Shown here one piece after another: positions 7,304 through 16,259 of a stretch of DNA of 64,000 nt. Location of the stretch: assembly GCA_024072375.1 (NCBI GenBank), contig CP099617.1, positions 3,231,001-3,295,000 on the forward strand, in the 5' to 3' direction. Position 1 is the first letter of the stretch; each line of letters starts with the position of its first letter. The DNA is from Sphingomonadaceae bacterium OTU29LAMAA1. Its GTDB lineage: Bacteria; Pseudomonadota; Alphaproteobacteria; Sphingomonadales; Sphingomonadaceae. A model generated the notes under the pieces. It saw only the letters and a list, made by a program, of their open reading frames with translations. It ran no database searches and was not told where the DNA came from. A program made the position numbers and the translations under genes.

Positions 7304-9682
7304 ATGGCGGTCGTGACGGCAGCGTCGGCGCTATGCGTGCCGGTGGCCGCCGGCGCACGCCCCGACGAACGTCATGGCGTCGATATCCCGGCAGGACCGC
7401 TCGATCGCGCGCTGGCGATGCTTGCGCGTCAGACCGGCAGCGATATCGGCAGTGCCGAACCGGGTATCGGACGGATCGCGACGGCCGGGTTTCGCGGTCG
7501 GCTGACCGCATCGGCGGCGCTCGACCGCCTGCTTCGGGGCACGCCGTTCGCTGCGCAAGGCCTTGGCGCCGGCGCCTATCGCGTGGTCCGCCGCCCGACC
7601 GTGCGCCGGGCCGCAGCCGCCCGGGCCGCTTCGGCCAAACCCGTGGCAGCGCCCGATCCTGTCGCGGAGACTGCAAAGCCGCCGCCCGACATCGTCGTCA
7701 CCGCGTCGAAGCGCACGGTCGCGCTGCTGGGCTTCCCCGGCGCGATCACGGTATTGCGATCGGGCAGCGGCTTGCGGGTCGGCGACGTCGCCGGCGACAC
7801 ATTAGACGAGGCACTGGCGGCGACCCCGATCCTGCAGGGAACCGCCCTGGGCGCCGGCCGCAACAAGCTGTTCATCCGCGGCGTCGCCGACAGCAGCTTC
7901 ACCGGCCCGACCCAGTCCACGACCAACGTCTATTTCGGCGAGGTGCCGCTCGCCTACAACGGACCCGATCCGGGACTCAGCCTGTACGACATGGACCGGA
8001 TCGAGGTGCTCGAGGGGCCACAGGGCGCGCTGTACGGCGCCGGCGCGATCGGCGGCATCATCCGGCTGGTGCCGCGCATCGTCGATCTCGCCCGGATCGC
8101 CGCCGAGGTGTCGGGCGGGGTCAGCGGCACGCGCGGCGGGGCGGCTGGCGGCGACGTGGCGGCGATGATGAACGTGCCGCTGATCGGCGGTGTCGCGGGC
8201 GTACGTGCCGTCGGCTATCGCATGCACGATGGCGGCTATATCGCCGATGTGGGCCGCGGACTGTACCGGGTCAACACGGTGACGACGACCGGCGGGCGCC
8301 TCGACCTGCGCCTGCGTCCGGGTGAAGGCTGGACGATCGACGCCGGTGTCGTGCTGCAATCCGTCGCGGCGCCGGATTTGCAATATGCGGAACGGGGTGC
8401 GCCGCCGATGTCGCGCGCGTCCCTGCTCGCGCAGCCGTTCGATCAGGACTACCGGCTCGGACGGATCGTCGTCGACAAGCTGTGGGACGACGGCCTGCAT
8501 CTGGTGTCGGCGACCGGGCTCGTCCTGCGCGATGCGGACAGCCGTTTCGATGCCACGCGGCGCAATCGGCCGACGGTGCCGATCGCGTATGACACGACCG
8601 AGCACAGCCGGCTGTTATCGCACGAGACGCGCGTGTCGCGGACGCGCGCCAACGGCGTCGGCTGGCTGGTCGGCGTGTCGCTGCTCGAGGCACGCGATGC
8701 CTATGAACGGATGTATGGCGCGCCCGACCGGCTGCGCGATATCGTCGGCGTCAGCAACCGTACGATCGATGCGGCGGTGTTCGGCGAGGCGGGGTTCGTG
8801 GTGACGCCGCCGTTGACCGTCACGCTGGGCGGACGGGTGACGCATCAGCGAAGCGACGGCGAACCGATCGCCGGTTCGCGTCTGAACGCCTTCATCCGCG
8901 GACGCAGCGTGACGCGGATCGATCCTGCGATCGCCGTGTCATGGATGGTGCGGCCCGATATCGCCGCTTACGCCCGCATCCAGTCGGGATTCCGCACCGG
9001 CGGCATTACCGTGGCGCCCGGCATCGGCCGCGTCGCCGATCTTCGGCCCGACACGATCCGGGTGGCGGAGGTGGGCATCCGCACGGATCGGCCCGGGCCG
9101 ACCGGCGTCGCCGGATCGGCGGGGCTGTCGATCGCGGACTGGCGCCACGTCCAGGCCGACCTGGTCGACCGTACGGGATTCCCGTTCACGACCAATCTCG
9201 GCAACAGCCGTATCCACGGGCTTGAGGCGGATGTGAACTGGATACCGATCGTCGGTCTGCGCGGCGATCTGGCGATGTTCCTCAACGATGCGCGGATCGA
9301 CGACCGCGATCCGACGATCCCCCGATCGCCGGGAGCGCGGCTGCCCAATACGCCGCCGTTCGCCTTGTCGGCCAGCCTCACGTACGACTGGCGCATCGCA
9401 TCCGGACAGGCTGCCGGCGTCGACGCGGCATGGCGCTACGTCGGGCAATCGACGCCCGGCACGCGGGCGCCCTTCGACGTCGCACAGGGCGGCTATGGCA
9501 CCACGCGTATCGGTGCACGCTGGAGCGATGGACGTGTCAGGCTGACTGCCAACGTCGAGAACCTGTGGGACGTGACGGGTGACCGGTTCGCAGGCGGCAA
9601 TCCATTCGCGCAGGCGCTGCGCGACGAATACACGCCGCTGCGCCCGCGAACGATCCGCATCGGCGGCGCCGTCAGCTGGTAG
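7304..9682 (+). CDS. TonB-dependent receptor with STN signalling domain
   Basis: 792-residue outer-membrane receptor. A short signal peptide (about 18 residues) is followed by a secretin/TonB N-terminal (STN) domain, DIPAGPLDRALAMLARQTG, at about residues 25-75, an Ala/Pro-rich linker, a TonB-box-like DIVVTAS near 126, a plug domain (RVEVLEGPQGALYGAGAIGG-type segment) and a long beta-barrel ending in an aromatic residue (GGAVSW). The STN domain plus the upstream FecI/FecR pair shows this is a transducing receptor that senses its own substrate. Substrate unknown; the barrel family also includes receptors for siderophores and for plant-derived or bacterial glycans. Its position next to glycan genes is suggestive only. 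Confidence 0.9.
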   Translation: MAVVTAASALCVPVAAGARPDERHGVDIPAGPLDRALAMLARQTGSDIGSAEPGIGRIATAGFRGRLTASAALDRLLRGTPFAAQGLGAGAYRVVRRPTVRRAAAARAASAKPVAAPDPVAETAKPPPDIVVTASKRTVALLGFPGAITVLRSGSGLRVGDVAGDTLDEALAATPILQGTALGAGRNKLFIRGVADSSFTGPTQSTTNVYFGEVPLAYNGPDPGLSLYDMDRIEVLEGPQGALYGAGAIGGIIRLVPRIVDLARIAAEVSGGVSGTRGGAAGGDVAAMMNVPLIGGVAGVRAVGYRMHDGGYIADVGRGLYRVNTVTTTGGRLDLRLRPGEGWTIDAGVVLQSVAAPDLQYAERGAPPMSRASLLAQPFDQDYRLGRIVVDKLWDDGLHLVSATGLVLRDADSRFDATRRNRPTVPIAYDTTEHSRLLSHETRVSRTRANGVGWLVGVSLLEARDAYERMYGAPDRLRDIVGVSNRTIDAAVFGEAGFVVTPPLTVTLGGRVTHQRSDGEPIAGSRLNAFIRGRSVTRIDPAIAVSWMVRPDIAAYARIQSGFRTGGITVAPGIGRVADLRPDTIRVAEVGIRTDRPGPTGVAGSAGLSIADWRHVQADLVDRTGFPFTTNLGNSRIHGLEADVNWIPIVGLRGDLAMFLNDARIDDRDPTIPRSPGARLPNTPPFALSASLTYDWRIASGQAAGVDAAWRYVGQSTPGTRAPFDVAQGGYGTTRIGARWSDGRVRLTANVENLWDVTGDRFAGGNPFAQALRDEYTPLRPRTIRIGGAVSW

Positions 9683-9691
9683 CGTCGCGGG

Positions 9692-10018
9692 TTATCCCGC
9701 CTGTTGCGCATCCCGGATCATGCCGCCGAGATACTCTTCCATCGGACCGATCACGGTATCGTGCAGCACGACGCCGGAGCCCGAGCGCAGCACCTGCTGC
9801 TGCTCGACGAGATAGGCGATCCAGCGCCGGCCGACCGTGGGCATGCAGCCGACCGCATCGAACAGGGCGGCCTCGTCCATCGCGCCGTTCGCCCGGCCGA
9901 TGTAGAGCGCCAGCAGTATTTCCCACGCGAATTCGTCGAACAGCGCGGGCGGGAACAGGGCTTCGCGTCGATGCCGCGCCTGCAGCAGAGCGGCGGCGTA
10001 TCGCGCATGATCGGTCAT
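9692..10018 (-). CDS. small winged-helix (MarR-like) DNA-binding protein
   Basis: 108 residues. The core, FDEFAWEILLALYIGRANG, then DEAALFDAVGCMPTVGRRWI, then LVEQQQVLRSGSG, fits a winged-helix fold: helix, turn, recognition helix with RRWI, and a wing. Proteins of this size and pattern are frequent in sphingomonads as stand-alone putative regulators. It converges with the TonB receptor gene (9 bases apart) and lies 94 bases downstream of the sensor-kinase gene on the same strand. It could be read through from the two-component operon, or be independent. Target unknown. Confidence 0.6.
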   Translation of the reverse strand: MTDHARYAAALLQARHRREALFPPALFDEFAWEILLALYIGRANGAMDEAALFDAVGCMPTVGRRWIAYLVEQQQVLRSGSGVVLHDTVIGPMEEYLGGMIRDAQQAG

Positions 10019-10112
10019 CTGTTTGCCCCCTTGCCAGACGGCCTACCATCATCGTTTCGGTGGCGAGATCAACAGGTAAACGCAGGCGCGGTCACGATCC
10101 GCGGGATTGAAG

Positions 10113-11534
10113 TCATGCCGTCCGGAAGCGCAAGGTGACCCGCAATCCCGGGCGCGTGTTCGTGATGTCGAGATCGGTTCCCAGTCGCTGCGCGGCCGAC
10201 CGGACGATGGCGAGGCCCAGACCGCTACCGTCCTTGCTGCCGCCCCCATTGCCGCCGCCCCCATTGCCGGGGCCGTTCGCCAGCCGGACGAAGCGTTCGC
10301 CGATACGGGCAAGGTCGGCGTCGGGCAGGCCCGGCCCGTCGTCGGCGACCGCGATCGAGGTGGACGCATCGTCGGATGCGATGCTGACCGCCACCATGCC
10401 GCCGGGACGATTGTAGCGGATCGCATTGTCGAGCAGGTTGGACAGGATTTCGAACAACAACGTCCGGTGACTGGCGATGACGACGGTCTCGTCGGGTGCG
10501 TCGAGGTGCACGTCGACCCGCGCTTCAATCGCCTGCGCGATCCGGCGGTTGATGACCGCCACGGCGACCTCGCGCAGGTCGACCCGTTCGAGCGGGGGCG
10601 AGGCGCCGGCTTCCTCTGCGCGGGCGAGCGCGAGCAATTGCGTCACCAGCCGTTCGAGCCGGTCGGCGGCGTCCGCGATCTCACCCAGTGCCTGCGGATC
10701 GCCGCGCCGGGCGAGCGCGACCTGTACCTTCAGTACGGCAAGCGGGGTGCGCATCTGGTGCGAGGCATCGGCGGTGAACCGTCGTACCCCCTCGGTCGCG
10801 GTATCGAGGCGGGCGAGCAGATGGTCGAACGCGTCGGCGAGCGGGCGCAACTCGGCCGGCAGCGGCCCGGCATCGAGCGGCGACAGGTCCGGCGTCGCCC
10901 GCGTATCGCGCGACGCGACCACACCGCGCAGCCGCGACAGGGGACGCAGACTCCATGCTAGCGCCGGCCGGATCAGCAGCATCGCCACGCCGACCAGTAC
11001 GATCTCGCCGATCAGCAGCGCCATCATCAGCCGCCGCTGAAGCGCGGCCCGCCCGTCGAGCGTCTCGGCGACCTGAACGATCACCGGCTCGGCGATCCGC
11101 GGCAACGCGCGACGTACCTCTGCGATGCGGATGCGCTGGTCGCGATAGCTAGCGAAGCGGAACTGCGGCGTGTCGATCGCGAGATCGGCGATGTCGGGGG
11201 CGGGCAGGTCGGCATAGCCGGTGAGCAGCCGGCCGCCGACGGCGACACGGTAATAGACGTTGTCGCGCTCGCTGTTCTCCAGCATGCCGAAGGCGGCGGC
11301 AGGCAGGTCGAGCGTCACCTCGCCGCGCTCCACCTGCACCGTCTCGGCGATCGCACCGAGGGCGCCGCCCAGCACGCGGTCGTTGGTGCGCCGGACGACG
11401 TCGGCGATCAGCGTCGCGCCCGCGAGTCCCAGCAGCAGCGCGATGACGAGCAGCGGCGCCAGCATCGTCGCGAGCAGCCGGGTGCGTAACGCCAGTGCGC
11501 CACCGCGTTCCGGGGTGCGGGGATCAGGAGACAT
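10113..11534 (-). CDS. sensor histidine kinase, TctE-like (2CSK_N sensor domain)
   Basis: 473-residue membrane kinase. The first membrane helix lies near residues 22-45, a periplasmic sensor segment follows (2CSK_N type, as in the TctE tricarboxylate sensors), and a second helix near 165-185 leads to a HAMP-like linker. Kinase boxes are clear: H box DASHQMRTPL, N box NLLDNAIRYNRPGG, G1 DDGPGLPD and G2 GSGLGLAIV, the last after an unusual Gly/Asn-rich insert (positions 10236-10272). ATG 11534 overlaps the end of the response-regulator gene by 11 bases, so the pair is coupled; an ATG at 11552 is a poorer alternative. Context suggests it senses citrate or a related acid. Confidence 0.9.
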   Translation of the reverse strand: MSPDPRTPERGGALALRTRLLATMLAPLLVIALLLGLAGATLIADVVRRTNDRVLGGALGAIAETVQVERGEVTLDLPAAAFGMLENSERDNVYYRVAVGGRLLTGYADLPAPDIADLAIDTPQFRFASYRDQRIRIAEVRRALPRIAEPVIVQVAETLDGRAALQRRLMMALLIGEIVLVGVAMLLIRPALAWSLRPLSRLRGVVASRDTRATPDLSPLDAGPLPAELRPLADAFDHLLARLDTATEGVRRFTADASHQMRTPLAVLKVQVALARRGDPQALGEIADAADRLERLVTQLLALARAEEAGASPPLERVDLREVAVAVINRRIAQAIEARVDVHLDAPDETVVIASHRTLLFEILSNLLDNAIRYNRPGGMVAVSIASDDASTSIAVADDGPGLPDADLARIGERFVRLANGPGNGGGGNGGGSKDGSGLGLAIVRSAAQRLGTDLDITNTRPGLRVTLRFRTA

Positions 11535-12189
11535 CGAGCAGATAGCCGACACCGCGCACCGTGCGGATAGCGGGGCCGTCGGGGGCGAGCTTGCCGCGTA
11601 GACGCGTGATGTTCACCTCGATGGCGTTGGGGCCGACCGGTTCGTCGAAGCCGAACACCTCCGCCTGCAACGTCTCGCGCGTGACGATCTGGCCGGCGCG
11701 GGTGGCGAGGGCGTCCAGCACGGACAGTTCGCGGCGGCGCAGGTCCAGCACCCGGTCACCGACCCGCGCCTCTCCGGTCGAGCGGTTGAGCGCCAGCGAT
11801 CCCACCACCAGCTCCGGGGTCGGATCGCCACCCCGGCGACGGCCGAGCGCGCGGATGCGGGCCTCCAGCTCCTCCGGCGCGAACGGCTTGCGGAGATAGT
11901 CGTCGGCACCCAGATCGAGCCCGCGGACACGATCGTCCAGCGCATCGCGCGCGGTCAGCATCATCACCGGCACGCGCTCGCCCCGCCGTCGCAACGCCTT
12001 CAGCACGGCGAACCCGTCCAGATCCGGCAGCCCGACGTCCAGGATCACAAGCGCGTAGTCCTCGTCTGCCGTGACCATCAGCGCGTCCTCGCCCGTCGCG
12101 ACGTGATCGACCGCATGGCCCGCGATACGCAGCAGCGCGACGATGCCGCGGGCGAGCGGTGCGTCATCCTCGACGATCAGGATTCGCAA
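11524..12189 (-). CDS. response regulator, OmpR/TctD-like
   Basis: 221 residues. The receiver domain (1-115) has the acidic pair D8/D9, phosphoacceptor D51 (LVILDVGLPD), T79 and K101 (LRKPF). The DNA-binding winged helix (about 125-221) carries LDLRRRELSVLDALA and NAIEVNITRLRGKLAPDGP, ending RTVRGVGYLLDVS. It is the partner of the kinase just downstream. The gene is divergent from the solute-binding-protein operon across a 95-base gap (12190-12284), the natural place for its binding site. Regulation of that operon is inferred from orientation and from TctDE precedent. Confidence 0.93.
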   Translation of the reverse strand: MRILIVEDDAPLARGIVALLRIAGHAVDHVATGEDALMVTADEDYALVILDVGLPDLDGFAVLKALRRRGERVPVMMLTARDALDDRVRGLDLGADDYLRKPFAPEELEARIRALGRRRGGDPTPELVVGSLALNRSTGEARVGDRVLDLRRRELSVLDALATRAGQIVTRETLQAEVFGFDEPVGPNAIEVNITRLRGKLAPDGPAIRTVRGVGYLLDVS

Positions 12190-12284
12190 GGGGCCGGTCC
12201 GTGAAAGGTTGATGACAGCTTGCCGGTGTAGCCCATGCTCGTTGGCTTACCCGAACGTAGAGGCGGGAAGCGAGAGGAGCTTGC

Positions 12285-13382
12285 ATGATGCACCGCCTGT
12301 TTTCGATGATGTCGATCCTGACACTGCCCGTTCTGATGCTGGCCGTGCCCGTGCCCACGGCCGCGCAGCGCCCCGCCGGCTACCCGCGTTCCTACGATGC
12401 GCTGGTGGCGGAGGCGCGGACCGAGCGGGGCGTGCACGTCTACGGCAACGCCGACGCGTCGGCGATGGCAACGGTGATCGCGGCGTTCCAGCGCACCTGG
12501 CCCGGCGTCAGCGTGACCTACAGCGACCTCGAATCGCATGATATCTATCGCCGCGTCGTCGCGGAGACGCGTGCCCGCCGTCCCACCGCGGATCTCGTCT
12601 GGTCGTCGGCGATGGATCTGCAGGCGAAGCTGATCAACGACGGCTATGCGCAAAGCTATCAGAGCCCCGAAAAGCCCGCGCTGCCGCCCGCCGCGGTGTG
12701 GAAGAACATGGGCTATGGCGTCACCGCCGAACCGGTCGCCTTCGTCTACAACAAGCGACTGATCGCCCCCGCCGACGTGCCGCACACGCACGAGGCGTTC
12801 GAGCGGCTGCTGCGTGCCCGCCGTGCCGCCTTCGCGGGCAAGGTCGCGACCTATGACCCGGCACGATCCAACGTCGGCTATCTGTACCTGACCGAGGATT
12901 ATGCGATCACCCGCGACACCCGCTCGCTGCTTCGGGCGATCGCGGCGACGCGGCCGCTGCTGTCGCGTACCACGGGACCGATGCTGGACGCGGTCGCCAG
13001 CGGGCGTGCGGCGATCGCGTACAATGTCGTCGGGCCCTATGCGCTGACCCGCGCCCGCCGCGATCCCCGGATCGGCGTCGTCTTCCCGCGTGATTACGCC
13101 CTGGTCGCCTCTCGCGTCGCCTTCATCGCGCGCGATGCCCGGCATCCGGCGGCGGCGCGGCTGTTCCTCGATTTCCTGCTGTCGCGTACCGGGCAGACGC
13201 TGCTCGCGCGGCAATGGCTGCTGCCGGTGCGCACCGACGTGCGCGCGCCGCGTCTGGGAGCTGACCGCGCCCGACCGATCCGCGTCGGACCGCAGCTGCT
13301 CGTCAATCTCGACTCGATCAAGCGGCGGCGCTTCCTCGCCGACTGGACCGCCATCCTCTCCGAAGGAGCCCTCGTAAAATGA
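12285..13382 (+). CDS. periplasmic solute-binding protein (Fe3+/thiamine ABC type), orphan
   Basis: 365 residues with a signal peptide (about 1-27, ending PTAAQ). The fold type is the extracellular solute-binding family used by ferric-iron and other ABC importers: GVHVYGNADASAMATVIAAF, then DLVWSSAMDLQAKLINDGYA, then PVAFVYNKRLIAP. No permease or ATPase gene lies nearby, so it is an orphan within a porin-CitMHS operon. ATG 12285 has GAGAGGAG close upstream; ATG 12288 is the alternative. In Bordetella a tricarboxylate-binding protein (BctC) signals to a TctE-type kinase, so a sensory role is plausible here. It overlaps the porin gene by ATGA. Confidence 0.82.
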   Translation: MMHRLFSMMSILTLPVLMLAVPVPTAAQRPAGYPRSYDALVAEARTERGVHVYGNADASAMATVIAAFQRTWPGVSVTYSDLESHDIYRRVVAETRARRPTADLVWSSAMDLQAKLINDGYAQSYQSPEKPALPPAAVWKNMGYGVTAEPVAFVYNKRLIAPADVPHTHEAFERLLRARRAAFAGKVATYDPARSNVGYLYLTEDYAITRDTRSLLRAIAATRPLLSRTTGPMLDAVASGRAAIAYNVVGPYALTRARRDPRIGVVFPRDYALVASRVAFIARDARHPAAARLFLDFLLSRTGQTLLARQWLLPVRTDVRAPRLGADRARPIRVGPQLLVNLDSIKRRRFLADWTAILSEGALVK

Positions 13383-14881
13383 CCCTGTTGCGTACCGGTT
13401 GCGCGCTGATCGCGCTCGTCGTCCCCACCCCGGCGCTGGCCCAGATACCCAGCGCGGACGAACTGGCGACCCTCGTCCGCGCGCAGGCCGCGGAGATCGC
13501 GGCATTGAAGGCGCGTCTCGACCGGTTGGAGGGCGCGCAACAGGTCGCGGCCATGCCGGCGCCCGCCACCCCAGGTACGGTGGCACCCACCTCCGCTAGC
13601 GCCCCCGCGCCGGTGCAGGTCGCGCAGCAGACCCGTCGCCCGCAGGTCACCGCGCCGTTCGCGCCGCAACTCGTGCCCCCCGGACCCGCCGAGCGCGACG
13701 TGGCGCGGGCGCGCGAGGCGAACGATGCCGGCGTCACTACAGAATGGGGCGCGGGGCTGCCGGTGTTCCACTCGGCGGACGGCGTCTACACGTTCAAGCC
13801 GCGCGGCCGCATCCTGACCGATGTCAGTTCCAGCTTCGGGTCGAAATATGACGGCCGCAACATCACCACGACGGGGATGCGCGCGCTTCGGCTGGGACTG
13901 GAGGGCGGCGTCGGCACGCACTTCTTCTACCAGTTCGAAAGCGACTTCTCCGAGAACGAGGTCGATGTCGTCACCGCCTTCATCGGCTGGCGGAACCGCA
14001 TCGCGGCGGGCCTCGATTACGATGTCCGCGCCGGCCATCTGTTCAACGATCGCGCCTTCGAAGGGTCGACGGGGTCGGATTCGACGCCGTTCATGGAACG
14101 CAGCACCGTCTCCACCGCCATCATTCCGCAGCGCGGCTTCTATGGCATCGGCATCATGCCGCGCCTGTTCTGGAAGACCGGCCACGCGTCGCTGACCGTC
14201 ACCGGCGACCGCGTCGACGGCAATCAGGCGGTCAGCGACAGCCGCACGCTGCTCGGGCGCGTCCACTGGAACCCGATCAAGACCGCGAGCGGCGTGCTCC
14301 ACCTCGGCCTGTGGGGCTTCGACGAGTCGCTGTCGAGCGCGGCGACGACGCTGACCCGCAACACGGTGATCGGAGGTCGCTTCAACGGCGCGCTGCGCGT
14401 GTCGAGCGGGCCGCTGATCGGCGGCACCGGCACCACCGGCTATGGCGCGGAACTGGGCGGCTATGCCGGACCGGTCTGGATCATGGGAGAGGCCGGGCGA
14501 CGCAACGCGCGGCTCGACGGCGGCCGGCCGGACTTCGTCAGCAAGGCGTGGAGCCTGTCGGGCGGCTGGTTCATCACCGGCGACCTGCCGCCGTACAATC
14601 CGCGTCTCGGCAGCTTCGGCCAGCCCCATGTCCTCGATCCGCTGTTCGAGGGCGGGGCGGGCGCGATCGAGCTGACCGCGCGCTACGAGAATCTCGACTT
14701 CACCGACCTGCTGACCGGCGGCGAGGGCTGGGCGGCGACCGTCGGCGTCAACTGGTATCTGAACAGCTTCACCCGCATCCAGGTCAACGCGATCCACTGG
14801 AACACCGACAATCGCAGCGGCGCCTTTATCGGCCCCGACGACGGCGAGACGGTCAGCGCCCGTGTCGCGGTGACCTTCTGA
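13379..14881 (+). CDS. OprO/OprP-type porin
   Basis: 500-residue outer-membrane porin. A signal peptide ends near residue 22 (PTPALAQ), then a short coiled-coil stretch (about 30-55: LVRAQAAEIAALKARLDRLE) of the kind that trimerises such porins, a low-complexity Ala/Pro/Val linker, and a beta-barrel from about 120 to the C-terminal aromatic residue (VAVTF). The barrel resembles phosphate-selective OprO/P porins. Translationally coupled to the binding-protein gene and 37 bases upstream of the CitMHS symporter, so it most likely lets an organic anion cross the outer membrane; the selectivity is inferred. Confidence 0.87.
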   Translation: MTLLRTGCALIALVVPTPALAQIPSADELATLVRAQAAEIAALKARLDRLEGAQQVAAMPAPATPGTVAPTSASAPAPVQVAQQTRRPQVTAPFAPQLVPPGPAERDVARAREANDAGVTTEWGAGLPVFHSADGVYTFKPRGRILTDVSSSFGSKYDGRNITTTGMRALRLGLEGGVGTHFFYQFESDFSENEVDVVTAFIGWRNRIAAGLDYDVRAGHLFNDRAFEGSTGSDSTPFMERSTVSTAIIPQRGFYGIGIMPRLFWKTGHASLTVTGDRVDGNQAVSDSRTLLGRVHWNPIKTASGVLHLGLWGFDESLSSAATTLTRNTVIGGRFNGALRVSSGPLIGGTGTTGYGAELGGYAGPVWIMGEAGRRNARLDGGRPDFVSKAWSLSGGWFITGDLPPYNPRLGSFGQPHVLDPLFEGGAGAIELTARYENLDFTDLLTGGEGWAATVGVNWYLNSFTRIQVNAIHWNTDNRSGAFIGPDDGETVSARVAVTF

Positions 14882-14918
14882 TGCCGTTCCGCTCCACCTC
14901 CTGCCAAGGAAGCATCGC

Positions 14919-16220
14919 ATGAGCCTTGCCCTGTACGGCTTCCTGATGGTCGCCACCTTCATGACCCTCATCATGACGAAGCGGATGACGCCGCTCGTCG
15001 CGTTGATCGTCGTTCCCACCATCTTCGCGCTGATCGCCGGCTTCGCGGGCGGCGTCGGCGACATGATGATCGACGGCATCAAGAACCTCGCGCCGACCGG
15101 CGTGATGCTGCTGTTCGCGATCCTCTTCTTTTCGATCATGACCGACACCGGCCTGTTCGATCCACTGGTCAACCGCCTGTTGCGGCTGGTCCACGGCGAT
15201 CCGTTGAAGATCCTGATCGGCACCGTTGCCCTGTGCGCGATGGTCAGCCTGGATGGCGACGGGTCGACGACCTACATCATCACGATCGCCGCGCTGCTGC
15301 CGCTGTACAAGCGGTACGACATGAACCGGCTGTATCTGTGCTGCCTGTTGATGACGACCAGCGGCATCATGAATTTGACCCCTTGGGGCGGACCGACCGC
15401 GCGTGCGGCGAGCGCGCTGAAGCTCGATCCGGCGACGTTGTTCCTGCCGTTGATCCCCGGCATGATCGCGGGGCTCGGCTTTCTGGTCGGACTGGCGATC
15501 TGGTTCGGGCGGAAGGAGCGGGCCCGCATCGGCCACGTCAAGACGAACGAGCCGACCGCGTTCAGCGGCATGGCGGTGTCGCAGTTCCCGGAGGCGCGCC
15601 GGCCGCACCTGCGCTGGTTCAACGGCGCGCTGACGGTGGTGCTGCTCGCCGGGCTGGTATCGGGCATCCTGCCGCTGTCGGTGCTGATGATGCTGGCGTT
15701 CGCGGTGGCGATGATCGTCAACTATCCGCAGGTCGCCGAGCAGAAGGAGCGGATCGCCGCGCATGCCGGCAACGTCCTGTCGGTCGTGTCGCTGATCTTC
15801 GCCGCGGGCATCTTCACCGGCATCCTGTCCGGCACCGGCATGGTGGAGGCGATGAGCAAGGAGGTCGTCGGCTTCATCCCGCCGGTGATGGGTCCCTATA
15901 TGGCGCCGATCACCGCATTGCTCAGCCTGCCGTTCACCTTCTTCATCTCCAACGACGCCTTTTATTTCGGGATGCTGCCGATCCTGGCGGAGGCGGGGAC
16001 GCATTACGGGGTGGAGCCGATGGCGATCGCGCGTGCGTCGCTGATGGGACAACCGGTCCATCTGCTCAGCCCGCTGGTGCCGTCGACCTATCTGCTGGTC
16101 AGTCTGGCGGGCGTCGATCTGGCCGACCACCAGCGTTTCACGCTGATCCCGGCGGTGATGGTATGCGCGGTGATGACCGTCGTCGGCATGCTGGTCCTCG
16201 CCTTCCCGTTCGTCGGGTGA
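14919..16220 (+). CDS. CitMHS-family citrate/cation symporter
   Basis: 433-residue inner-membrane transporter with about eleven to twelve hydrophobic segments. CitMHS features: MTKRMTPLVALIVVPTIFAL near the N-terminus, the DGDGSTTYIITIAALLPLY stretch after helix four, NLTPWGGPTARA, and ISNDAFYFGMLPILAEAG near the end. The family takes up citrate as a metal complex (Mg2+ or Ca2+) with protons. ATG 14919 has AAGGA about 8 bases upstream. It follows the porin directly, so the operon can move the anion across both membranes. Confidence 0.92.
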   Translation: MSLALYGFLMVATFMTLIMTKRMTPLVALIVVPTIFALIAGFAGGVGDMMIDGIKNLAPTGVMLLFAILFFSIMTDTGLFDPLVNRLLRLVHGDPLKILIGTVALCAMVSLDGDGSTTYIITIAALLPLYKRYDMNRLYLCCLLMTTSGIMNLTPWGGPTARAASALKLDPATLFLPLIPGMIAGLGFLVGLAIWFGRKERARIGHVKTNEPTAFSGMAVSQFPEARRPHLRWFNGALTVVLLAGLVSGILPLSVLMMLAFAVAMIVNYPQVAEQKERIAAHAGNVLSVVSLIFAAGIFTGILSGTGMVEAMSKEVVGFIPPVMGPYMAPITALLSLPFTFFISNDAFYFGMLPILAEAGTHYGVEPMAIARASLMGQPVHLLSPLVPSTYLLVSLAGVDLADHQRFTLIPAVMVCAVMTVVGMLVLAFPFVG

Positions 16221-16259
16221 TCCGATGAATACGCCCGGCCCCGTGCAGGAGATCGCATC

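Noticed and set aside
10236..10272. Gly/Asn repeat in the sensor kinase taken as a possible frameshift or assembly error
   Set aside because: The frame stays intact and resumes at the G2 box; it is more simply a low-complexity insert in a variable loop.
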